Source: Pseudomonas benzenivorans
GTDB taxonomy: Bacteria > Pseudomonadota > Gammaproteobacteria > Pseudomonadales > Pseudomonadaceae
Direction: 5' to 3'
Assembly: GCF_033547155.1 (NCBI RefSeq)
Contig: NZ_CP137892.1
Location: 2,852,001-2,916,000 of the forward strand
Length of the DNA: 64,000 nt
The translations under genes and the position numbers were made by a program. The notes beneath the pieces were generated by a model. It worked only from the letters and a program-made list of their open reading frames with translations, ran no database searches and was not told the DNA's origin. This document shows positions 46,468-53,565 of the stretch, piece after piece. Position 1 is the first letter of the stretch. The number at the start of each line of letters is the position of its first letter.

Positions 46468-47261
46468 GGGCCCGCCTCCACGCAGCCGCGGATCAAGGCG
46501 TGCAACTGACGCACGCCATCGGTCAGGGCGGCCGGGCCGGCCTGGAGGATGTCGGCGGATTTGATCTCGTGCAGCTGGCCGCTGCGCACCGCGGCGATGG
46601 CGTCCCAACCGGGACGGGCGGCGAGTTGCTCGGGGCGGAAGCGCTTGCCGCACCAGGAGCCGATGATCAGCTGCGGGTCGCGCCGCACCACCTCCTGCGG
46701 GTCCGCGATGATGCGCTCGCGGGCGCGCTTGAAGCGGCCCAGCTCGGCGAAACAGTCCTCGCCGCCGGCCAGCTCGATCAGCTCGCTGACCCAGCCGATG
46801 CCGCTGATCAGGGGCTCGTTCCACTCCTCGAAATACACCCTGGGCCGCCGGGGCAGCTGCGCGGCGCTGGTGCGGATCGCCTGCAGCCCGGCCTGCAGCT
46901 CGGCGACCAGGCGGGCGGCGCGCTCGCGGGCATCGACCAGGGCACCGAGGGTCTCGATCATGTGCAGGATGCCGGCGATGTCGCGCTGGTTGAACAGGTG
47001 TACTTCCAGGCCCTCGCGCGCCAACTCGGCGAGGATATCCGCCTGCAGGTCGCAGTAGCCCAGCACCAGGTCGGGCTGCACGGCGAGGATCTTGTCGATC
47101 CGCGCGGTGCTGAAGCCGCTGATCTTCGGTTTGTCCCGGCGCGCCTGGGGCGGGCGCACGGTGAAGCCGGAGATGCCGGCGATGCGCTGCTGCTCGCCGA
47201 GCAGGTAGAGGGTCTCGCAGGTCTCGGTGGACAGGCAGGCGATGCGTTGCGGGCCTTTCAT
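46464..47261 (-). CDS. BtuF-like cobalamin/corrinoid-binding protein without a signal peptide
   Basis: A 265-residue protein of the periplasmic-binding type III fold (BtuF/FhuD class). It has the family start [19 protein letters not shown] and the [16 protein letters not shown] segment. BtuF normally carries a signal peptide to the periplasm. Here the first residues, [15 protein letters not shown], are not a signal peptide, and translation is pinned by an ATGA overlap with the bluB stop. So it is expected to stay in the cytoplasm unless a different start is used. No BtuC/BtuD transporter genes lie beside it. A role in holding corrinoids within the pathway is inference. Confidence 0.8.
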   Translation of the reverse strand: MKGPQRIACLSTETCETLYLLGEQQRIAGISGFTVRPPQARRDKPKISGFSTARIDKILAVQPDLVLGYCDLQADILAELAREGLEVHLFNQRDIAGILHMIETLGALVDARERAARLVAELQAGLQAIRTSAAQLPRRPRVYFEEWNEPLISGIGWVSELIELAGGEDCFAELGRFKRARERIIADPQEVVRRDPQLIIGSWCGKRFRPEQLAARPGWDAIAAVRSGQLHEIKSADILQAGPAALTDGVRQLHALIRGCVEAGP

Positions 47262-47905
47262 GACGTTCCCCATTGGTCCTCGAACAACAGCTCGCTCAGC
47301 GCTCGCGACTCGGTCCAGCCCTGCTGCACCAGCATCGGCGCCTCGTAGAAGGCCGTCACCGGCCCCAGGCACAGCAGCGCCAGCGGCTGACTGCCGGGTG
47401 GCATGGCGAGCAACTCGGCCAATGCCTGGGGCTCGAACAGCGATACCCAGCCCATGCCGAGCCCCTCGGCGCGGGCGGCCAGCCAGAGATTCTGAATGGC
47501 GCAGGCCACCGAGGCCAGGTCCATCTCCGGCATAGTACGGCGGCCGAACACATGGGCCTCGCGCTTGTCCATCAGGGCCGCCACCAGCAGCTCGGCGCAG
47601 TCGCCGATGCCCTCGACCTTGAGCCGCATGAAGGCGTCGCCCCGTTCGCCCAGGGCCTCGGCGGTGCGCAACCGCTCGGCCTCCACCAGCGCCTGGATGG
47701 CCTGGCGCAGTTCCGGTCGGGTGATGCGGATGAAACGCCAGGGCTGCATCAGGCCGACGCTGGGTGCCTGGTGCGCCGCCTGCAGCAGCCGCGCCAGCAC
47801 CTCGGGCTCGACCCGCCCGCCGGAGAAGTGACGCATGTCGCGGCGCTCGGCGATGGCCCGGTACACCGCTGCCCGCTCCGCCGCGCTGAAGGCCTGCTCG
47901 CTCAT
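47258..47905 (-). CDS. bluB: 5,6-Dimethylbenzimidazole synthase
   Basis: BluB breaks down reduced flavin mononucleotide with oxygen to make the lower base of vitamin B12. The 215-residue protein has the nitroreductase-like fold with [15 protein letters not shown] near the start, the [13 protein letters not shown] loop and [18 protein letters not shown]. Its presence fits aerobic cobalamin synthesis or salvage. The ATG overlaps the cobB stop (ATGA). Confidence 0.94.
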   Translation of the reverse strand: MSEQAFSAAERAAVYRAIAERRDMRHFSGGRVEPEVLARLLQAAHQAPSVGLMQPWRFIRITRPELRQAIQALVEAERLRTAEALGERGDAFMRLKVEGIGDCAELLVAALMDKREAHVFGRRTMPEMDLASVACAIQNLWLAARAEGLGMGWVSLFEPQALAELLAMPPGSQPLALLCLGPVTAFYEAPMLVQQGWTESRALSELLFEDQWGTS

Positions 47906-49194
47906 GGCTGGAACAGCTCGGCGGCGGCCGCGGGATCCGACGGCAGGTAGAAGTGGATGTAGGAGGCGGTCAGCCGCCCCTGGCGGTACACCGCCTCGGC
48001 GGTGCGCCGGTAGTTCGGGCACTCGCCCCGGGCGATGGGCTGCAGGTCGCAAGTCAGGGCCGAGTGATGGAAGGTGTGGCCACGCAGGCGCCCGCCCGGC
48101 AGCTCGACCTCCTGCAGGGCCAGGGCCGTCAGGCGCGGTTGCAGGGTCGCCGCGCCGGGCAGCAGGCCGAGCATCCGCCCGCTCTGCCCCTGCTTGTCGG
48201 TGAGCCTGTCGAGCAGGTAGAGCATGCCGCCGCACTCGGCGTGGATCGGCTTGCCGGCCTGATGGTGGGCACGGATCGCCTCGGCCATGGCCTGGTTGGC
48301 TTCGAGCCGCGCCAGGTGCAGCTCGGGGTAGCCGCCGGGCAGGTAGAGGCTGTCGACCTGCGGCAACCGGCTGTCGGCCAGGGGCGAGAAGAAGCACAGC
48401 TCGGCGCCCAGCGCCCGCAGCAGGTCCAGGTTGGCCTGGTAGAGGAAGGCGAAGGCGGCATCCAAGGCCACGCCGATGCGCACCCCGGCCAGCAACGCGT
48501 CGACCCGCTGCGCTTCGGGCGCGGCGAACGCCACCGGCGGCGGCAGGGCCACCTCGGCGCTGGCGGCCAGGGCGTCGGCGGCCGCGTCCAGGCGCGCGTC
48601 CAGATCACTCAGTTCCTCGGCCTGGACCAGGCCCAGGTGGCGGCTGGGCAGTTCCACCGCGGCGCTGCGCGGCAGGGCGCCGTACCAGCGGATCGCTTCG
48701 GGCAGGGCGTCGCGCAGTATCTCGCCATGGCGGGCGCTGCCGACGCGGTTGCCGAGCACCCCGGAGAACGGCAGGTCCGGCTGGAAGCTGGCCAGGCCGT
48801 GGGCCAGGGCGCCGAAGGTCTGGGCCATGGCCGAGCCGTCGATCACCGCCAGCACCGGCACGCCGAAGCGCCGGGCCAGGTCGGCGGCCGAGGGGCTGCC
48901 GTCGAACAGCCCCATCACCCCCTCGATGAGGATCAGGTCGGCCTCCCCCGCCGCCTGCCAGAGCAACCGGCGGCTCTCGGCCTCGCCGACCATCCACAGG
49001 TCCAGCTGGTACACCGGCGCGCCGCTGGCGCGGGCGAGGATCATCGGGTCGAGAAAATCCGGTCCGCACTTGAACACCCGCACCCGCCTGCCCTGGCGCG
49101 CATGCAGCCGCGCCAGGGCGGCGGTGACCGTGGTCTTGCCCTGGCCCGAGGCCGGCGCGGCGATCAACAGCGCCGGGCAGCTTCTCTCACTCAT
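47902..49194 (-). CDS. cobB: Cobyrinate a,c-diamide synthase
   Basis: CobB amidates the a and c side chains of hydrogenobyrinate or cobyrinate. The 430-residue protein has the ATP loop IAAPASGQGKTTVTAALARL, then RRVRVFKCGPDFLDPMILAR. The glutaminase domain has its cysteine in IHAECGGMLYLLD and a histidine in ASYIHFYLPSDP. The start has an SD of GGGAGG at 49200-49205, five bases before the ATG. That SD lies in the hairpin that fills the gap upstream. Confidence 0.94.
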   Translation of the reverse strand: MSERSCPALLIAAPASGQGKTTVTAALARLHARQGRRVRVFKCGPDFLDPMILARASGAPVYQLDLWMVGEAESRRLLWQAAGEADLILIEGVMGLFDGSPSAADLARRFGVPVLAVIDGSAMAQTFGALAHGLASFQPDLPFSGVLGNRVGSARHGEILRDALPEAIRWYGALPRSAAVELPSRHLGLVQAEELSDLDARLDAAADALAASAEVALPPPVAFAAPEAQRVDALLAGVRIGVALDAAFAFLYQANLDLLRALGAELCFFSPLADSRLPQVDSLYLPGGYPELHLARLEANQAMAEAIRAHHQAGKPIHAECGGMLYLLDRLTDKQGQSGRMLGLLPGAATLQPRLTALALQEVELPGGRLRGHTFHHSALTCDLQPIARGECPNYRRTAEAVYRQGRLTASYIHFYLPSDPAAAAELFQP

Positions 49195-49305
49195 CGTGGC
49201 CTCCCGTCGGCCAATGCGCTGCGCGCGAGCAAGCGCCGCGCAGACAGTACAAACTGTACGGCAAGTGGCGCTGACGAAGCGCCCGGTGCATTGGGGGCGG
49301 GAGCA
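49195..49305 (-). promoter_or_regulatory. Long imperfect hairpin in the cobO-cobB gap, overlapping the cobB ribosome binding site
   Basis: The only gap of any length from the BtuM-like gene to cobS. Complementary pairs nest across it: CTCCCG (49201-49206) with CGGGAG (49298-49303), CCAATGC (49211-49217) with GCATTGG (49288-49294), then AGCGCC with GGCGCT, and ACAGT with ACTGT at the tip. The outermost pair includes most of the cobB Shine-Dalgarno sequence, so folding could limit cobB translation. It could instead be a short inserted repeat. Confidence 0.55.
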
Positions 49306-49917
49306 TCAGAACTCCACGCCCTTCTGCGCCTTCACCCCGGCCTTGAAGGCGTGCTTGACCAGGCTCATCTCGGTGACGGTATCGGCCGCCTCGACCATCC
49401 CCGGCGGGGCGCCGCGGCCGGTCACCACCACATGCTGCAGCAGCGGCCGCGCCTCGATGTCGGCGAGCACCGTCTCCAGCTCCAGGTAGCCGTACTTGAG
49501 GGCGATGTTCAGTTCGTCCAGCACCACCAGGCCGATGGCCGGGTCGTTCAGCAACCGACGCGCCACCACCCAGGCCTCCTGGGCTTTCTGGATATCGCGC
49601 TGGCGGTCCTGGGTTTCCCAGGTGAAGCCCTCGCCCATCACGTGGTAGCTGACCTCCTCGGGAAAGCGGCGGAAGAAGGTCTCCTCGCCGGTGCTGGCGG
49701 CGCCCTTGATAAATTGCACGACCCCCACTTTCATCCCGTGGCCCAGGGCCCGGGCGACCATGCCGAAGGCCGAGCTGCTCTTGCCCTTGCCGTTGCCCGT
49801 GTGCACCAGCAGCAGGCCGTATTCGTCCTGGGCCTGGGCGATCTTCTCGTCGATCAGCGCCTTCTTGCGCGCCATGCGTGCCTTGTGCCGCGCGTCGCGT
49901 TCGGCCGACTCGCTCAT
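49306..49917 (-). CDS. cobO: Cob(I)yrinic acid a,c-diamide adenosyltransferase
   Basis: CobO adds the adenosyl group to the cobalt of corrinoids, using ATP and Co(I). The 203-residue protein has the P-loop HTGNGKGKSSSAFGM near residue 39, then VVQFIKGAASTGEETFFRRFP, and the conserved VVLDELNIALKYGYL. The C-terminal end is the typical KHAFKAGVKAQKGVEF. The ATG overlaps the BtuM-like gene stop (ATGA). Confidence 0.95.
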   Translation of the reverse strand: MSESAERDARHKARMARKKALIDEKIAQAQDEYGLLLVHTGNGKGKSSSAFGMVARALGHGMKVGVVQFIKGAASTGEETFFRRFPEEVSYHVMGEGFTWETQDRQRDIQKAQEAWVVARRLLNDPAIGLVVLDELNIALKYGYLELETVLADIEARPLLQHVVVTGRGAPPGMVEAADTVTEMSLVKHAFKAGVKAQKGVEF

Positions 49918-50489
49918 CCCTGCACCTCCGCGCGGCGCTGCGCCAGTTGCCAGGAGCGGGCGCCGACGTAGAGCAGCGCCGCCAGGCCGATGTAGAGCGC
50001 CAGGGTGCCGAGGTAGCGCGGGTAGTACACCGCGATACGTTCGGCCAGCAGGGCCAGGCTCGGCTCCGCATAACGCCCGGAGAAGAACAGGAAGCCGCCG
50101 CCGGAGAACAGGTAGGCGACGAAGGCGCCCAGCGCCACGGTCGCTGCCAGCAGCGCCAGGCTCTGCAGGCTGTCGCGGTGCCAGCCGGCATACAGGCGGC
50201 CAGCCAGCCACAGCGAGCCGTAGGCCGGCACCAGCAGCCAGTAGGCGGGCGACAGGCACCAGTCGCTGACCCCGGCCCACTGCATGGCGGCGAAATCCAG
50301 CAGCGAGGCCTCGACGAACAGCGCCGGGAACACCCAGCGCGGCGCGAGCAGCACGCCGGCAAGGAAGAACACCGCCCAGGAGGCGCTGGGCAGATTGACC
50401 GAGGCGAAGTGATGGCCGCGGGTCATGGCCAGCAACGCCGCCAGGGCGAGGCCGAGCAGCAGTTGCAGGGAGGGTGACAGCTTGGGCAT
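49914..50489 (-). CDS. BtuM-like ECF-type cobalamin transport protein (predicted)
   Basis: A 191-residue inner-membrane protein with about six helices. I recognise the pattern of BtuM, the solitary ECF S-component for vitamin B12 in Gram-negative bacteria. Features are the N-terminal MTRGHHFASVNLPSASWAVF, FVEASLLDFAAMQ, and a cysteine at residue 78 in VSDWCLSPAYWLLVPAYG. BtuM proteins are reported to use such a cysteine to coordinate the cobalt of B12. The gene lies between btuB and cobO under the cobalamin riboswitch, consistent with B12 uptake from the periplasm. Identification is from memory of the family, hence moderate. Confidence 0.65.
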   Translation of the reverse strand: MPKLSPSLQLLLGLALAALLAMTRGHHFASVNLPSASWAVFFLAGVLLAPRWVFPALFVEASLLDFAAMQWAGVSDWCLSPAYWLLVPAYGSLWLAGRLYAGWHRDSLQSLALLAATVALGAFVAYLFSGGGFLFFSGRYAEPSLALLAERIAVYYPRYLGTLALYIGLAALLYVGARSWQLAQRRAEVQG

Positions 50490-50541
50490 GGGGGTTCTCC
50501 TGGTGAGGGCGCCGACGGGTCAACCCGCCGGCGCCGGGGGA

Positions 50542-52389
50542 TTACAGCGCCTGGTAGCGCACGGTCAGGTAGAGCGCCTGGCCGGGCTGGTTGAAGCCCT
50601 CGGCAGTCTCGTAGTCGGCGTCCAGCAGGTTGGCGACGCGGGCCTGCAGGCGCCACTCGGGGTCGATGCGGTATTCGCCGCGCAGATCCAGGGTGGCGAA
50701 GCCGGACAGCTCCCTGGTGTTGGCCAGGTCGTCGTAGCGCTGGCCTTCGGCATGCAGGCTGGCACCGAGGCTGAAGGCGCCGAGGCGGCGATCCAGATCC
50801 AGGTTGAACAGCTGCTTGGCGCGGCGCGCCAGCTCGTTGCCATCGTTGGCCCCGGAAGAACGGTTCTCCGGTTCCAGCAGCGTGTAGTTGGCGTTCCAGT
50901 CCCAACCGAGCAGCTGGCTGGCGAGCACCAGCTCGACGCCGCGGATGCGCGCCTCGGCGACGTTGGCCGGCGCCCGGATGCTCGAATCGTAGGCGATCAG
51001 ATCGTCGATGACCGTGCGAAAGGCATTGATAGACCAGTGGCCCCAGGCGTGCCGGCCGGCCAGACCGGCCTCCAGACTCTTGGAGGTTTCCGCGTCCAGG
51101 TCCGGGTTGCCATAACCCGGGAAATACAACTCGTTGAAGGTCGGCGCCTTGAACGCGGTGCCGTAGCTCAGGGTCGCCCGCAAGGCGTCGTTCAGGGCAT
51201 AGCCGTAACCGAGGTTGCCGGTGTCGTGCTGGCCGAACTGCTGGTTGTTGTCGCGGCGCAGCGCCAGCTGCCAGTCGTGCCGGCCCGCTTCGCCCAGGTA
51301 CTGGGCGAAGCCGCCCTTGTTGTCGCGGGAATCCTCGGCGTAGGCGGTGCTGCCGTTGACCTCGTCGTGCTGGTAGTCGGCGCCCAGGGTCAGGGTATGG
51401 CCGGGTGCCAGGCTCAGGTCGTTCTGCCAGCTGGCGCTGTCGCGACGACTGTCGAAACGCGAATAGAAGGCGCCGTCCTGGAAGGCATCGGACTTGTCTT
51501 CGCTGCGCCCGGCCTGCAGGGTCACCAGCCAGGGCTCCAGGGGGGCGAAGCGGGCGCGGGTGCCCAGCACATTCGACTCGCCGTCTGCATGGGCGTGGAA
51601 ACCGCTGGTGCGCCGGCGGTTGACCTGGTCGTAGTCGTTGTGCGACTTGGCCCGCAGCAGGTTGGCGTCCAACTCCAGGCCATTGGCGAAGCGGTAGCCG
51701 GCGCTGAGTGCGGCGGACAGGTTGCGGTAGCCGTCGGCATCGTCCTCATAGCCGCTGGCATCCATCGGCTTGACGTTGATGCCGTCGGTGTCCAGGCCAC
51801 TCAGGCCCAGGCTGTACCAACCCTGGCCATCGCCACCACTGACCCCGACGCTGCCGCTGTAGCTGTCGTGGGTGCCGTAACCGGCGGAGAAGAACGGCTT
51901 GATGCCGGCGCCGGCGCCCTTGCGGGTGAAGATCTGGATCACCCCGCCTATGGCCTCGGAGCCGTACAGGCTGGAGCGCGGCCCGCGCACCACCTCGATG
52001 CGCTCGATCAGCTCCAGCGGCAGGTCCTGCAGGGCCGTGGCGCCGGCGGTCACCGAGCCGACCTTGATGCCGTCGATCAGCACCAGTACATGGTCGGACT
52101 CGGTGCCGCGCATGAACAGCGAGGTGGTCTTGCCCGGACCGCCGTTGTTGGCGAAGGACACACCCGGCACGCGCTTGAGCAGCTCGGGCACAGAGGCCGC
52201 CTGGCTCCGCTCGATCTGCTCGCGATCGAATACCGTGACCGCCGCCAGGCTCTGCTCGGCGGTCTGCGCGGTACGGGTGGCGGTCACCACCTGGTCCTGC
52301 AAACGGTTGGGCTCGGCCGCCAGGGCCTGGGAAATACTGGAAACGCCGCACAGCAGGGCCGCTGCCGGGGTCAGAAGGGACTTACTCAT
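50542..52389 (-). CDS. btuB: TonB-dependent vitamin B12 receptor
   Basis: An outer-membrane receptor of 615 residues with a signal peptide (MSKSLLTPAAALLCGVSSIS, then QALA). After cleavage, a TonB-box-like QVVTATRT leads into the plug domain (GVSFANNGGPGKTTSLFMRG, then VLVLIDGIKVGS). A 22-strand-type barrel ends in aromatic LYLTVRYQAL. The size and sequence are of the BtuB class. It is the first gene after a cobalamin riboswitch, so B12 should repress it. ATG 52389 is chosen at the signal peptide; an upstream in-frame start is unsupported. Confidence 0.92.
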   Translation of the reverse strand: MSKSLLTPAAALLCGVSSISQALAAEPNRLQDQVVTATRTAQTAEQSLAAVTVFDREQIERSQAASVPELLKRVPGVSFANNGGPGKTTSLFMRGTESDHVLVLIDGIKVGSVTAGATALQDLPLELIERIEVVRGPRSSLYGSEAIGGVIQIFTRKGAGAGIKPFFSAGYGTHDSYSGSVGVSGGDGQGWYSLGLSGLDTDGINVKPMDASGYEDDADGYRNLSAALSAGYRFANGLELDANLLRAKSHNDYDQVNRRRTSGFHAHADGESNVLGTRARFAPLEPWLVTLQAGRSEDKSDAFQDGAFYSRFDSRRDSASWQNDLSLAPGHTLTLGADYQHDEVNGSTAYAEDSRDNKGGFAQYLGEAGRHDWQLALRRDNNQQFGQHDTGNLGYGYALNDALRATLSYGTAFKAPTFNELYFPGYGNPDLDAETSKSLEAGLAGRHAWGHWSINAFRTVIDDLIAYDSSIRAPANVAEARIRGVELVLASQLLGWDWNANYTLLEPENRSSGANDGNELARRAKQLFNLDLDRRLGAFSLGASLHAEGQRYDDLANTRELSGFATLDLRGEYRIDPEWRLQARVANLLDADYETAEGFNQPGQALYLTVRYQAL

Positions 52390-52509
52390 TGTATCTGCAT
52401 GCTCCGTCGCACCCACCCGGGCGACTTAGGCCGATAAGGGCATGCGGAGAGCAATGGACGGGCGGCTCGCAAACGACGCAGCCCACCCGCCAGACAACGC
52501 CCTCCGCGA

Positions 52510-52735
52510 TGCCGTGGACTGCTACAGGCCGGTCTCCGGGCTCACGAGCGGCGATCCACCTGGGGATCGCCGGCCAGCGCACCTTCCCATGCCGGGGCAC
52601 AGTGGTTGCAAAAGCGCTGGTTTGGCTCGTCTACCGTTGCGGGGGCAGCGTCGGAATTGCGGGCGTGAATCGCCACGCGCACCGACTTCCCTGTTTCACC
52701 CCACGGACGCGCAGCGTCGGGGGCACCTGAAGCAA
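52510..52735 (-). ncRNA. Cobalamin riboswitch (first copy, upstream of btuB and the cob operon)
   Basis: Read on the minus strand, the order matches the cobalamin aptamer: GGTGCCCCCGACG, then GGGTGAAACAGGGAAGTCGGTGCG-like core, GCTGCCCCCGCAAC, CACTG, GGGAAGG, and the B12 box AGCCCGGAGACCGGCC at about 52528-52543. Downstream to the btuB ATG is about 120 nucleotides that form the expression platform. No strong T tract was seen, so control is probably at translation initiation. It is nearly identical to the copy at 58000-58227. Confidence 0.92.
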
Positions 52736-52809
52736 GGCGCGCAGGGTAGTGGCTCGGCGCGGCAACGTCAAACGACGGCGCATCGCCCGGAGCAAGCCCC
52801 TCCTGCGCC

Positions 52810-53109
52810 TCACTGGCCGATGAGGATCAGCTTGCCGGTCTGCGGGTCGCGATAGACCTGGCCGACGCTCTCCAGCCCCTCGCCGCCCTGGCCCTTGAGG
52901 CTGTCGGGCAGGGCCGGCAGCTCGCGGCCGCGCTCCACCGGCAGCGGCTGCCGGCGCGCCTCGAGCCGGGTCAGCAGGTCGGTCTGCGCCACCAGGGCGG
53001 CGATCAGGCCGCAGGCGAACACCAGCACCACGTCGACCAGATTGGCCAACGGTCCGAGGGGGTCGTCGTCGCCCGCGGCGAAACGGCTAGAGCGCCAGCG
53101 CCGGCTCAT
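52810..53109 (-). CDS. DUF2149 family membrane protein
   Basis: A 99-residue protein of the DUF2149 group: a charged start (MSRRWRSSRFAAGDDDPLG), one membrane helix (LANLVDVVLVFACGLIAALVA) with an aspartate at its start, and a periplasmic tail ending VGQVYRDPQTGKLILIG. The plan is that of ExbD/TolR-like partners, which have one helix with a membrane aspartate. The gene overlaps the ExbB-like gene by 23 bases and is the last of the cobN-like operon, so the two probably make a proton-motive-force-driven complex. Confidence 0.8.
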   Translation of the reverse strand: MSRRWRSSRFAAGDDDPLGPLANLVDVVLVFACGLIAALVAQTDLLTRLEARRQPLPVERGRELPALPDSLKGQGGEGLESVGQVYRDPQTGKLILIGQ

Positions 53110-53563
53110 CGGCCCGCTCCTCGCCCGCCCGGGCCTCGCACTGGTCCAGCAGCTCGTCGTACCAGCGCCGGCGCAGGCGCCCCAGGCCGAAGCCGAGCAG
53201 CCCGGCGAGCAGGCCGAACACCGTGGTGTCGAAGGCCACCCGCATGGCCACGCTGAGGATCTGCACATTGCCCTCGCCCAGGGCCGCCAGCCCGGGCCCC
53301 AGGGGGATCAGGGTGCCCATCAGGCCGAGCATGGGGCCGATGCGCGCGATCAGGTCGGCGCGGTCCAGGCGCCGGCGCGCCCGCCGCTCGATCTCCGCCA
53401 CAGGCAAGACGCGCCAGCGGAGCAGGCCGCCGCAGCGCTCGCCGACGGCCACCCCGCAATCCCACACCGCCACGGCCAACAGGGCGAACAGGCCGAGGGT
53501 GACCGGCTGCAGCAGCCAGCCGACCAGCAGGTGCAGCCAGGTGAATACTTGACTGTCGAACAT
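53087..53563 (-). CDS. MotA/TolQ/ExbB-like proton channel protein
   Basis: A 158-residue membrane protein of the MotA/TolQ/ExbB family. The first helix is VTLGLFALLAVAVW, and the diagnostic pair of helices contains LIARIGPMLGLMGTLIPLGPGL and AFDTTVFGLLAGLLGFGL, each with the conserved proline, glycine and threonine positions. Such proteins couple proton flow to work in the envelope. AGGAGG stands seven bases before the ATG, and the gene starts two bases after the cobN-like stop. Confidence 0.88.
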   Translation of the reverse strand: MFDSQVFTWLHLLVGWLLQPVTLGLFALLAVAVWDCGVAVGERCGGLLRWRVLPVAEIERRARRRLDRADLIARIGPMLGLMGTLIPLGPGLAALGEGNVQILSVAMRVAFDTTVFGLLAGLLGFGLGRLRRRWYDELLDQCEARAGEERADEPALAL

Positions 53564-53565
53564 CC

